DNA of 64,000 nt, from NCBI GenBank assembly GCA_035604135.1, contig DATNJB010000063.1:209023-273022 (forward strand), read 5' to 3'. Position 1 is the stretch's first letter. Each line of letters opens with the position of its first letter. This document shows, piece by piece, positions 52,281 through 62,172 of this stretch. This DNA comes from Poindextera sp035604135. Lineage in GTDB: Bacteria > Pseudomonadota > Alphaproteobacteria > Caulobacterales > Caulobacteraceae. The position numbers and the translations under genes are program-made. The notes below the pieces were generated by a model, which worked only from the letters and a program-made list of their open reading frames with translations, searched no databases and had not been told where the DNA came from.

Positions 52281-53401
52281 GCGAGCGTTGTTGCGACCAC
52301 CGAGTAGATCTCGGGCAGGTGGGCGGCGATCGGACGCCAGCGCTCGCCCTCGTCGTCGCTGATCCAGACTTCGCCGCCGGTGGTGCCGAGATAGAGTCCG
52401 ACCGGGTCGAGCGCGTCGGCGCAGAACGCCTGCCGCTTGACGGTGAACCAGCCCTGCACGGGCGGGAACCCGGCGTCCTGCCGCCGCCAGCTCGCGCCGG
52501 CGTCATCGGTCCGATAGACCGCGGGGCGGCCGGCGGGACTGACCCGAGGCCAGACGTCGGTTCCGTCCATCGGGAAGACCCAGGCGATGTCGGGGTCGCG
52601 CGGATGTGGCACGATGGTGAAGCCGATGTCGCCGATCTCCTCAGGCATCGCGCGCCCGATGCGCGTCCAGGCGTCGTCCGGCCGGTCCAAACGATAGATG
52701 CCGCAGTGGTTCTGCTGGTAGAGGCGGTCGGGCATCGCAGGCGCGTAGGCGATGAAGTGGGCGTCCTGGCCGTACTCCGGGAACGGATCGGGCAGGAAGG
52801 TGACCTCGACCCCTTTGTTCAGGGGCGCCCAGGTCTTGGCGCGATCGCGGCTTTCGAACACGCCCCCGGTCGAGGTGGCCACATACATGTGGGCGACATC
52901 GCGCGGATCGATCACGATCTGGTTCAGGAGCGGACCGTCCGGCGTGCCGGAGTCCGCCGGGACCCACTTTTCGTACATCTCGTGCTCGTTGAAGCCCGCG
53001 ACGCTCGTCCAGCTCTCCCCGTTGTCCTCGCTGACGAAAAGGCCAGGCGGCGAGGTCCCCGCCCACCAGACGCGGGGCTCGCTGGCGTGACCGGGCTCGA
53101 GCCAGAAGCTGTGATCGACCGCGCGGGCCGCTTGGCCGTCGGCGGCCTTCGGGAAGGCCGGAGGACGCCTGGCCTCGGTCCAGGTCTGCCCGGCGTCCAG
53201 GGAGCGGAATACCGTCGGTCCGAGGTGGCCGGTCTTGGCGGCGATCAGCCGTACGCGAGGATCGCGCGGGTCCTGCACGAAGTGGTTGACGATCTGGCCG
53301 AGGAACAGAGGCCCGTCGAGGCGCCAATCGCCGCGCGCGCCGTCGTCGGCGAACACCCAGGCGCCCTTGCGTGTGCCGACGAGAATCTGAGTCTTGGTCA
53401 T
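52277..53401 (-). CDS. BNR/Asp-box repeat beta-propeller protein
   Basis: A 374-residue protein with at least five Asp-box motifs (SxDxGxxW): FRSLDAGQTW, FVSEDNGESW, FESRDRAKTW, YRTDDAGASW and WISDDEGERW. They mark a sialidase or photosystem-stability-like propeller. There is no signal peptide, so it is probably cytoplasmic. The sialidase catalytic residues cannot be identified, so enzymatic sialidase activity is not claimed. It is coupled to the MoaD-like gene by a four-base overlap, a pairing that suggests a shared function. Confidence 0.82.
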   Translation of the reverse strand: MTKTQILVGTRKGAWVFADDGARGDWRLDGPLFLGQIVNHFVQDPRDPRVRLIAAKTGHLGPTVFRSLDAGQTWTEARRPPAFPKAADGQAARAVDHSFWLEPGHASEPRVWWAGTSPPGLFVSEDNGESWTSVAGFNEHEMYEKWVPADSGTPDGPLLNQIVIDPRDVAHMYVATSTGGVFESRDRAKTWAPLNKGVEVTFLPDPFPEYGQDAHFIAYAPAMPDRLYQQNHCGIYRLDRPDDAWTRIGRAMPEEIGDIGFTIVPHPRDPDIAWVFPMDGTDVWPRVSPAGRPAVYRTDDAGASWRRQDAGFPPVQGWFTVKRQAFCADALDPVGLYLGTTGGEVWISDDEGERWRPIAAHLPEIYSVVATTLA

Positions 53402-53412
53402 GAGCCGCGCCC

Positions 53413-53913
53413 TTATCGCTGCAGGTTGGCGAGATCCACTCCGTACAGGGCCGCGTTGCGCTGCATGTAGGCGGCCCGCGGTTCGATCGGCCGAGCCTTC
53501 AGGCTCGCCTCGAGGATGTCAAGAAAGGTGTGCCAGCCCATGGCGTTCTGCGACTCGAAGCGTTCGAGCACAGGCAGGTGGGTGAGCGCCAGGCGCACGC
53601 CCCCGCCCTCTGGCTCGAGTTCGAACGTGAGATACGACTCCGGAAAGGGCGATTGCGCCTCGCCGGGCGCAAACACGTTCCAGGTGTGGGCGAGCTTCCG
53701 CTGCGGGACCCACTGGGTGACGACGCCGCGGATGTGGCCGCCCATCAGCCGCACCTGGCCGCCTTCGCGCGGCTCGATCGTGCTGTCGTCGCCGTACCAA
53801 TCGGATAGCTTGGCGCAGTCGGTCAGGTGCGCCCACGCCTGGGCCGCCCCGCCCGGCAGCAGGCGCTCGAAACGGATCGCTGGAACGCGCAGCATCTGGC
53901 CCAGATCGCTCAT
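53413..53913 (-). CDS. SRPBCC/AHSA1-like domain protein
   Basis: A 166-residue START-like (Bet v1 fold) protein of the AHSA1 type: FERLLPGGAAQAWAHLTD at the start, GHIRGVVTQWVPQRKLAHTW in the middle, and RLALTHLPVLERFESQNAMG near the end. Partners of ArsR-type regulators of this kind are common in proteobacteria, often with roles in ligand binding or stress. ATG 53913 overlaps the stop of the ArsR gene (ATGA), so they form one operon controlled by ArsR. Confidence 0.85.
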   Translation of the reverse strand: MSDLGQMLRVPAIRFERLLPGGAAQAWAHLTDCAKLSDWYGDDSTIEPREGGQVRLMGGHIRGVVTQWVPQRKLAHTWNVFAPGEAQSPFPESYLTFELEPEGGGVRLALTHLPVLERFESQNAMGWHTFLDILEASLKARPIEPRAAYMQRNAALYGVDLANLQR

Positions 53914-54218
53914 TCCTCTTGCTCCTTGGTCAATTGCGCCTCCAGGGCATCCAACCTCGCCGACCAGAAATGACGAATCCGCGTCAGCCAATCCGACATC
54001 TCGTCGATTCCAGCCGGGTCTAGCTCGTAGATCCGCCGCTGCGCCTCGGCGCGCACGCGCACCAGCCTGGCGTTCCTGAGGGTCTTGAGGTGCTGCGAGA
54101 TCGCCGGCGCGGTGATGTCGAAGCGGCTGGCGATCTCGCCCGACGACAGCGGTCCGCGCGCAAGGGATTCGACGATGCGCCGGCGCGTGGGATCGGCGAG
54201 CGCGCTCAAGGTGTCCAT
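53910..54218 (-). CDS. ArsR-family transcriptional repressor
   Basis: A 102-residue winged-helix regulator: LADPTRRRIVESLARGPLSS, then the recognition helix SRFDITAPAISQHLKTLRNA and the wing LVRVRAEAQRRIYELDPAGI. No metal-binding Cys pair is present, so this is the non-metal type that senses another signal. It leads the two-gene operon with the AHSA1-like protein and probably represses it through the palindrome upstream. The predicted transcript starts at the ATG itself. Confidence 0.92.
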   Translation of the reverse strand: MDTLSALADPTRRRIVESLARGPLSSGEIASRFDITAPAISQHLKTLRNARLVRVRAEAQRRIYELDPAGIDEMSDWLTRIRHFWSARLDALEAQLTKEQEE

Positions 54219-54224
54219 GCGGAC

Positions 54225-54253
54225 ATCCTAAAGTATCTACTTAATTAAGTCAA
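54225..54253 (-). promoter_or_regulatory. Promoter of the arsR operon, apparently leaderless
   Basis: On the minus strand TTGACT (54248-54253) and TAGGAT (54225-54230) are separated by exactly 17 bases. Only six bases lie between TAGGAT and the ATG at 54218, so transcription would start at or next to the A of the start codon. The region is far richer in A and T than the surroundings. Confidence 0.6.
54239..54250. promoter_or_regulatory. Perfect palindrome, probable ArsR operator
   Basis: ACTTAATTAAGT is a perfect 12-base inverted repeat that overlaps the -35 element and spacer of the arsR promoter. ArsR binding there would block polymerase, which is the usual mode of autorepression in this family. 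Confidence 0.55.
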
Positions 54254-54292
54254 TTCTACATTAAGACGACGCGGCCGGCGATCGCCGCGCGC

Positions 54293-55648
54293 CTAGACGG
54301 CCGCCTGCTTGACGGCGCCAGCGATGTCGCGGACGACCTGGGCGACCAGCTTGGCGTCGTCGCCTTCGGCCATGATGCGGATCAGAGGCTCGGTGCCAGA
54401 GGGACGAACGACGATGCGGCCGGACGCATTCAGCCTGGCCTCGCCGTCGGCGATCGCCGCCTTGACGGAGGCATCGTCGAGGGGCTTGGCGCCATTGGCG
54501 AAACGCACGTTCTCGAGCCGCTGCGGCACGGGGTCGAACTGGCGAGCCAGGTCGCTCATCCGCTTGCCGGACTGCACGAGCACGGCCAGCACCTGCAGCG
54601 CCGCGATCAGGCCGTCGCCGGTGGTCGAGAAGTCGGACAGGATGATGTGGCCCGACTGCTCGCCGCCGATGTTGAAGCCGCCCTCGCGCATGCGGGCCAT
54701 GACGTAGCGGTCGCCGACCGCCGTGCGCTCGAGGCTCAGGCCCCGCTCGGCCAGGAAACGTTCGAAACCCAGGTTGGAATAGATCGTGCTCACGACGCCG
54801 CCGCCCTTCAAGCGGTCGCTCGCCGCCCAGTCCGCGGCGATGATGGCCATGATCTCGTCGCCATCGACCACCTCGCCCCGCTCGTCGCAGATCAGGAGCC
54901 GGTCGGCGTCGCCGTCGAGCGCGATCCCGATATCGGCGCGGTACTCGCGCACGGCCTTGGCCAGCGTCTTCGGATAGGTCGAGCCACACTCGGCGTTGAT
55001 GTTGAGGCCGTTGGGGCTGACGCCCACCTCCTTCACCTCGGCGCCCAGCTCGTAGAGCGCGGCGGGAGCGACCCGGTAGGCGGCGCCGTTGGCGCAATCG
55101 ACCACGACGCGCAGGTCGTTCAGGTTGAGGCGGCGCGGGAACGTCCCCTTGACGATCTCGACATAGCGGGCCTGAGCATCGTCGATGCGTTGCACGCGGC
55201 CGAGCTCGGCCGGCTCGGCCAGGCCCTCCTGCAGGCCCTCGTCCATCAAGGCTTCGATCTTGAGCTCGATCTCGTCGGACAGCTTGTAGCCGTCCGGCCC
55301 GAACAGCTTGATGCCATTGTCGGTGTAGCTGTTGTGCGAGGCGGAGATCATCACGCCCAGGTCGGCGCGCAGCGAGCGGGTCATCATCGCCACCCCGGGC
55401 GTCGGCAGGGGCCCGAACAGGCGCACGTCCATGCCGACGCTGGCGAAGCCCGCGACCAGCGCCGGCTCGATCGTGTAGCCGGACAGGCGCGTGTCCTTGC
55501 CGATCACCACCAGGTGGCGGCGATCGCCGCCGGAGCGGAACAGCTTGCCGGCCGCCAGGCCCACACGCAGCGCCACCTCGGCCGTCATCGGATGGCGGTT
55601 GGCCTGTCCGCGGATGCCGTCGGTGCCGAAATAGGCGCGAGGGCTCAT
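54293..55648 (-). CDS. glmM: Phosphoglucosamine mutase
   Basis: A 451-residue mutase that converts glucosamine 6-phosphate to 1-phosphate for UDP-GlcNAc. The start RAYFGTDGIRGQANRHPMT is typical of GlmM. The phosphoserine is in LGVMISASHNSYTDNG, the metal loop in IALDGDADRLLI, the sugar loop in EQSGHIIL, and the phosphate loop in GRIVVRPSGTEPLIRIMAEG. ATG has GGAGA about eleven bases upstream. It is divergent from glmS, the enzyme that makes its substrate, with a 177-base shared promoter region. Confidence 0.96.
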   Translation of the reverse strand: MSPRAYFGTDGIRGQANRHPMTAEVALRVGLAAGKLFRSGGDRRHLVVIGKDTRLSGYTIEPALVAGFASVGMDVRLFGPLPTPGVAMMTRSLRADLGVMISASHNSYTDNGIKLFGPDGYKLSDEIELKIEALMDEGLQEGLAEPAELGRVQRIDDAQARYVEIVKGTFPRRLNLNDLRVVVDCANGAAYRVAPAALYELGAEVKEVGVSPNGLNINAECGSTYPKTLAKAVREYRADIGIALDGDADRLLICDERGEVVDGDEIMAIIAADWAASDRLKGGGVVSTIYSNLGFERFLAERGLSLERTAVGDRYVMARMREGGFNIGGEQSGHIILSDFSTTGDGLIAALQVLAVLVQSGKRMSDLARQFDPVPQRLENVRFANGAKPLDDASVKAAIADGEARLNASGRIVVRPSGTEPLIRIMAEGDDAKLVAQVVRDIAGAVKQAAV

Positions 55649-55825
55649 GGTCTTTAGGCTCTCCAGTTTTCGCGAAACGGTCGGAAATGCAGATTTATTC
55701 GGTTCGCGCGTCGCCGATGCTAAATCCAGGCCAGCGAGCCGCCAAGTCGCGCTCGATGTTAGACTGAACAGGCGGCCGGCGGAAGAACAGCCCCCGCGCG
55801 CGCTCAAACAAGGACATCCGAGCCT
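55649..55825. promoter_or_regulatory. Shared promoter region between glmM and glmS
   Basis: These 177 bases include an A/T-richer stretch (TCGGAAATGCAGATTTATTC, about 55681-55700). No glmS ribozyme core can be recognised by eye. Both genes serve UDP-GlcNAc synthesis, so joint control is likely. Confidence 0.4.
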
Positions 55826-57643
<1,818 letters not shown>

Positions 57644-57692
57644 CCGCCGCCGCGCGAGCCGGCTCCTATGGCCACGCGCCCGGCGAGAGGCT

Positions 57693-58577
57693 ATGGCGAG
57701 CGCGATGTCCGCCATCAAAAAAGCCGTGCTGCCCGTGGCCGGGCTCGGCACCCGGGTCCTGCCGGCCACCAAGACAATTCCGAAGAACCTCCTGAACGTC
57801 GTCGACCGGCCGATCCTGTCCTACGTGGTCGCCGAGGCCAGGGCGGCGGGCATCGAGCACCTGATCTTCATCGTCGGCCGCGGCCAGGCGGCGATCGAGG
57901 ACTACTTCGACCACCATCTGGAGCTGGAAGAGGCGCTGGCCGCGAAGGGCAAGCACGATATCCTCGCCGACGTGACGACCGATCTCGCCCGACCGGGCGA
58001 GATGAGCTTCGTGCGCCAGATGCGCCCCCTCGGCATCGGGCACGCGGTCTGGTGCGCCCGCCACCTGATCGGCGATGAGCCGTTCGCGGTGATCTATCCC
58101 GACATGGTCATGGACGCCGAGCCGGGCGCGATGGCCCAGGCGGTCAAGGCCCACGAGCAGGTGGGCGGCAACATCATCGTCGTCGAGCCCGCCCCGCCGG
58201 GCGAGGCGCACAAGTACGGCATCGTCTCGCTCGAGGGCGGCGAGGGAGGGCTGCGCAGGATGAACGGGATGGTCGAGAAGCCGGCGCCGGGGACCGAACC
58301 CTCGAACCTGTTCATCAGCGGCCGCATCATCCTCGAGCCCGATATCTTCGAACTGCTCTCGGCGCACGAGACCGGCGCCGGCGGCGAGATCCAGCTCACC
58401 GACGCTATGGCCAAGCTGATGCGCACGCAGCCCTTCCACGCGCTCGAGTACGAGGGAACGACCTACGACTGCGGCGACAAGATCGGCCTGCTCAAGGCCA
58501 ATGTCGCCTTCGCGCTCAAGCGCCCGGACCTCGGCGCCGAGGCCCGGGCGGCGATCGAGGCTCTGCTGCGGCGCTAG
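57693..58577 (+). CDS. galU: UTP-glucose-1-phosphate uridylyltransferase
   Basis: A 294-residue enzyme making UDP-glucose. The nucleotide motif is VLPVAGLGTRVLPATKTIPK, with NLLNVVDRPIL where many members have EMLP(L/I)VDKP. Later conserved parts include YGIVSLEGGEG, GRIILEPDIFELL and the final TTYDCGDKIGLLKANVAFAL. UDP-glucose feeds Ugd, the epimerase and SqdB in this cluster. An alternative ATG lies at 57705. The stop shares CTAG with the convergent epimerase gene. Confidence 0.94.
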   Translation: MASAMSAIKKAVLPVAGLGTRVLPATKTIPKNLLNVVDRPILSYVVAEARAAGIEHLIFIVGRGQAAIEDYFDHHLELEEALAAKGKHDILADVTTDLARPGEMSFVRQMRPLGIGHAVWCARHLIGDEPFAVIYPDMVMDAEPGAMAQAVKAHEQVGGNIIVVEPAPPGEAHKYGIVSLEGGEGGLRRMNGMVEKPAPGTEPSNLFISGRIILEPDIFELLSAHETGAGGEIQLTDAMAKLMRTQPFHALEYEGTTYDCGDKIGLLKANVAFALKRPDLGAEARAAIEALLRR

Positions 58578-59545
58578 CCCCTATAGTCCCGATACCAGGC
58601 GACGAACCGGCGCAGGCCCTCGGCCAGCCCGATCGTCGGCGCATATCCGATCAGCGCCTTGAGCTGGCTCACGTCGGCGAACGTGCCCGAGACGTCAGCT
58701 GCGGGCTTGGGTTTGGCGACAGTCCGTGCGGCAACGCCGAGGAGCGTCTCCAGCGTCGCGATCATGACGGCGACCGACTCCGGGTGTCCGGCGCCGATGT
58801 TCAGCACGCGGTGGCGAGGCCCATCGGGCGGGCGGGCGAGGACGGCGAGCAGTCCGTCGACCACGTCGTCGATGTAGGTGAAGTCGCGGCTAAGCTCGCC
58901 GTCGCCGAATACTTCGATCGCCTCGCCGGCCAGCATGGCGCGCGTGAAGGCGAAGTAGGCCATGTCCGGCCGGCCCCAGGGTCCGTAGACCGTGAAGAAG
59001 CGCAAACCGGTCTGCGGCAGGCCATAGAGGTTTGCATAGGCCTCGCTCATCAACTCGTCGGCCTGCTTGGTGGCGGCGTAGAGCGAGCTCGGCGGACCCA
59101 GCCGGTCGGTCTCCGCGAACGGTCGCCGCCCACTTCGCTCGCCGTAGACCGAGCTGGACGAGGCATAGACGAGGTGCTGGAACCCGGTCGTCGCGCGGCA
59201 GGCCTCGAGCACGGCCAGGTGCCCGACCAGGTTCGAGCGCGCGTAGGCTTGCGCGTTGTCGTAGCGGACGCCGGCCTGGGCGGCGAGGTGCGCGACGCGC
59301 AAGGCCCCGCTCTCGCGCATCAGGCGCGCGAAGCCTTCCGGCTCGGCGATGTCGAGCCGCGCGAGCGTAAAGCCCGCGCGCGCACGTAGGCGCGCCGCTC
59401 GCGCCTCCTTCAGGCCAACGTCGTAGTAGTCGTTGAAGCTGTCGACGCCGATCACAGAATCGCCGCGGTCCAACAGCCGCTCGGCGACGGCGTGGCCGAT
59501 GAAGCCCGCCGCGCCGGTCACCACGATCGGTTCAGCCCCGCTCAC
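58574..59545 (-). CDS. NAD-dependent nucleotide-sugar epimerase, probably UDP-glucuronate 4-epimerase
   Basis: A 323-residue extended-SDR enzyme. The dinucleotide motif is IVVTGAAGFIGHAVAERLLD, the segment DSFNDYYDVGLKEARAARL is typical of UDP-glucuronate 4-epimerases, the catalytic Tyr and Lys are in SLYAATKQADELM, and TVYGPWGRPDMAYFAFTRAM is the substrate region. It would make UDP-galacturonate from the Ugd product, a common core or O-antigen sugar. The UDP-glucuronate assignment is from motif resemblance only. Confidence 0.88.
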   Translation of the reverse strand: MSGAEPIVVTGAAGFIGHAVAERLLDRGDSVIGVDSFNDYYDVGLKEARAARLRARAGFTLARLDIAEPEGFARLMRESGALRVAHLAAQAGVRYDNAQAYARSNLVGHLAVLEACRATTGFQHLVYASSSSVYGERSGRRPFAETDRLGPPSSLYAATKQADELMSEAYANLYGLPQTGLRFFTVYGPWGRPDMAYFAFTRAMLAGEAIEVFGDGELSRDFTYIDDVVDGLLAVLARPPDGPRHRVLNIGAGHPESVAVMIATLETLLGVAARTVAKPKPAADVSGTFADVSQLKALIGYAPTIGLAEGLRRFVAWYRDYRG

Positions 59546-59727
59546 CCGCCCGGCGGCCCCGCATCAAGGCTGCGCAGCCTCAATGCACGCAGCGGCGTTG
59601 TCCTAGACCAGAGCGAGCCTTGGAGTCGACGCAGGCGTCTTTGGCGTGCAAACCTGTCACGGAATCAGGATGAAGCCTCGGGGCGTGGGTGGGGCTCCGC
59701 CTGGGGGGTGCGTCGAGCGAGGCGGTC

Positions 59728-60951
59728 ATGCGGGTGCTGATCCTTGGGGGCGACGGGTTCTGCGGCTGGCCGACCGCGTTGCACCTGTCTGCCAGCGGCG
59801 CCGAGATCGGCATCGTCGACAACCTCTCGCGGCGCGAAATCGACGAGGAGCTGGGCGTCCAGTCGCTGACCCCGATCGCGACGCTCACTGAGCGCCGCGC
59901 CGGCTGGAGCGAGGTCAGCGGGCGGAGCATCGAGCACTTCGCGCTCACGCTCGGCCGCGACTACGACGAGTTCGTGGCGCTCCTCGACGCGTGGAAGCCC
60001 GACGCCATCGTCCACTTCGCCGAGCAGCGCGCCGCGCCCTACTCGATGAAGTCGTCGAAGAACAAGCGCTACACCGTCTCGAACAATGTCTGCGCCACCC
60101 ACGACGTCCTGGCGGCGATCGTCGAGTCGGGGCTCGACATCCATCTCGCCCACCTCGGGACAATGGGCGTCTACGGCTACGGCACGGCCGGCGGCGCGAT
60201 CCCCGAGGGGTACCTGACGATCAAGATCGAGACCGACGACGGCTGGGTCGAGCGCGAGATCCTGCATCCGGTCGCGCCCGGGTCGATCTACCACATGACC
60301 AAGACGCAGGATCAGCTGCTGTTCCAGTTCTACGCCAAGAACGATGCGCTTCGGATCACCGACCTGCACCAGGGCGTCGTGTGGGGCTGCCAGACGGCGG
60401 AAACGCGCGCCGACCCGCGGCTGATCAACAGGTTCGACTACGACGGCGACTATGGCACGGTGCTCAACCGGTTCCTGATCCAGGCGGCGGTCGGCCATCC
60501 GCTGACCGTGCACGGCTCCGGCGGCCAGACGCGGGCCTTCATCAACATCCAGGACACCGTGCGCTGCATCGCGCTCGCGCTAGCCAACCCGCCGGCCAGG
60601 GGCGAGCGGGTCGCCATCTTCAACCAGATGACCGAGACGTGGCGCGTGCGGGACCTGGCCGGGATGGTGGCCCGCCTCACCGGCGCGCCCGTCGAGTTCG
60701 TCGCCAATCCGCGCAACGAGGCCAAGGAGAACGAGCTCTCCGCCCGCAACGACATCTTGATCAAACTGGGCTTGCAGCCGATCACGCTGGAGGCCGGGCT
60801 GATGAACGACATCGTCGAGATCGCCCGCGCCTACGCCAATCGCGCCGACCTCTCCAAGATCCCGAGCGTGTCGGCGTGGAACGCCGAACGCGCCGCCGCC
60901 CTGGCCGCCCAGGACCGCGACGACGAGGAACAGCTGCGCGCCGCGCAGTAG
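59728..60951 (+). CDS. sqdB: UDP-sulfoquinovose synthase
   Basis: A 407-residue extended-SDR enzyme. The N-terminus RVLILGGDGFCGWPTALHLS and VDNLSRREIDEELGVQSLTP is the signature of SQD1/SqdB. HFAEQRAAPYSMKSSKNK and the catalytic YHMTK follow, and the C-terminus includes RNDILIKLGLQPITLEAGLM. It joins sulfite to UDP-glucose to form UDP-sulfoquinovose, the headgroup donor of the sulfolipid SQDG. ATG 59728 has GAGG five bases upstream. Two glycosyltransferase genes follow; the first is a candidate sulfolipid synthase. Confidence 0.93.
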   Translation: MRVLILGGDGFCGWPTALHLSASGAEIGIVDNLSRREIDEELGVQSLTPIATLTERRAGWSEVSGRSIEHFALTLGRDYDEFVALLDAWKPDAIVHFAEQRAAPYSMKSSKNKRYTVSNNVCATHDVLAAIVESGLDIHLAHLGTMGVYGYGTAGGAIPEGYLTIKIETDDGWVEREILHPVAPGSIYHMTKTQDQLLFQFYAKNDALRITDLHQGVVWGCQTAETRADPRLINRFDYDGDYGTVLNRFLIQAAVGHPLTVHGSGGQTRAFINIQDTVRCIALALANPPARGERVAIFNQMTETWRVRDLAGMVARLTGAPVEFVANPRNEAKENELSARNDILIKLGLQPITLEAGLMNDIVEIARAYANRADLSKIPSVSAWNAERAAALAAQDRDDEEQLRAAQ

Positions 60952-60984
60952 GGCCGGCTTTCGAGCGCTTGCGCCCCGGCGTAC

Positions 60985-62172
60985 ATGTCCCCGATGGCGG
61001 CTCTGCCTCCCAACTTCACCCTGCTGCAGGTGATCCCCGAGCTGGAGACCGGCGGGGCCGAGCAGACGACGTTGGATGTGGCGCGAGCGGTGGTCCGGGC
61101 GGGCGGGCGCGCGATCGTCGCCAGCCGCGGCGGACGCATGGCCGGCGAGCTTGCGGCCCGCGGCGGCGAACTGGCGGCCCTGCCGGTGCATTCGAAGAAC
61201 CCGATCGTTATGCTCGCCAACCGCAGCCGACTGGCGCGCCTGATCCGCCAGGAGCGGGTCAGCCTCGTGCATGTCCGCTCGCGCGCCCCGGCGTTCGCCG
61301 CCTTCGCCGCCGCCAAGGACGCGGGCGTCCCCTGCATCGCGACCTATCACGGGCTTTACGGCTCGGGTAACCCGCTGAAGCGGTGGTACAATTCGGTGAT
61401 GACGCGTGGACCTGTCACCATCGCCAATTCCGACTTCACCGCTGGGCACGTGGTCGCCGAACACAACATCGCGCCGGCGAAGGTCGTCGCCATCCCGCGC
61501 GGCGTCGATCTGGCGCGGTTCGATCCGGCGGCGGTGGCGCCCGCGCGCGTCGCGGCGTTGGAGGCGGCATGGGGCCTGCGCCCGTGCACGACGCGCTTCC
61601 TGCTCGCCGGTCGCCTCACGCGCTGGAAGGGCCAGATGCTGCTGGTCGAGGCGGCTGCGCGGCTGGCGGCGCGCGGCATGGGCGACTTCGTCGTCGTGCT
61701 GGCGGGGGACGACCAGGGGCGCCAAGCCTATCGGCAAGCGCTTGAAACCGCCATCGCCGCACACGGCCTGGCCGGGCCGGTGCGGCTGGTCGGTCACTGT
61801 GATGACATGCCCGCGGCCTATCTTGCCTGCGACGTCGCGCTGGCGCCGTCGTTGGACCCGGAAGCATTTGGACGCACCGCTGTCGAGCCGCAGGCGATGG
61901 GCCGCCCGGTGATCGCCGCCGACCATGGCGCCCCGCGCGAGACCGTGCTGGCCGGCGAAACCGGTTGGCTGGTTCGACCGGGAGACCCGCAAAGCCTCGC
62001 CGACGCCATGGCGCAAGCCATCGAGGCGGGGCCCAAGCGCCGCGCAGCCATGGGCCGAGCCGGCATGGCTCGCGCCCGGCGACTTTATTCCGTCGAAGCC
62101 ATGTGCGAAGCCACGCTTCAGGTTTACGCAAGGGTGCTGGAGAACTGCGCTGGTGGCCCGAAAGTCGCGTGA
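60985..62172 (+). CDS. Glycosyltransferase family 4 protein
   Basis: A 395-residue retaining glycosyltransferase of the GT-B fold. The N-terminal FTLLQVIPELETGGAEQTTL has the GGAE loop, VRSRAPAFAAF lies in the acceptor domain, and the donor domain shows FLLAGRLTRWKGQMLLVEAA and the EX7E motif in DPEAFGRTAVEPQAMGRPVI. It begins 33 bases after sqdB and ends inside the next gene. It could transfer sulfoquinovose from UDP-sulfoquinovose to diacylglycerol (an SqdX-like role) or act on an LPS precursor; sequence alone does not decide. Confidence 0.9.
   Translation: MSPMAALPPNFTLLQVIPELETGGAEQTTLDVARAVVRAGGRAIVASRGGRMAGELAARGGELAALPVHSKNPIVMLANRSRLARLIRQERVSLVHVRSRAPAFAAFAAAKDAGVPCIATYHGLYGSGNPLKRWYNSVMTRGPVTIANSDFTAGHVVAEHNIAPAKVVAIPRGVDLARFDPAAVAPARVAALEAAWGLRPCTTRFLLAGRLTRWKGQMLLVEAAARLAARGMGDFVVVLAGDDQGRQAYRQALETAIAAHGLAGPVRLVGHCDDMPAAYLACDVALAPSLDPEAFGRTAVEPQAMGRPVIAADHGAPRETVLAGETGWLVRPGDPQSLADAMAQAIEAGPKRRAAMGRAGMARARRLYSVEAMCEATLQVYARVLENCAGGPKVA

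Noticed and set aside
54241..54265. CtrA-type site (TTAA-N7-TTAA) near the ArsR promoter
   Set aside because: The spacing between the TTAA elements does not fit; the palindrome and promoter explain the AT-rich stretch.
55649..55825. glmS ribozyme upstream of glmS
   Set aside because: That ribozyme is mostly a Gram-positive feature, and no matching core was recognisable by eye.
61925..62152. An upstream extension of the GT9 protein
   Set aside because: It is the other-frame reading of the GT4 3' end; GTG 62153 precedes the conserved GT9 start.
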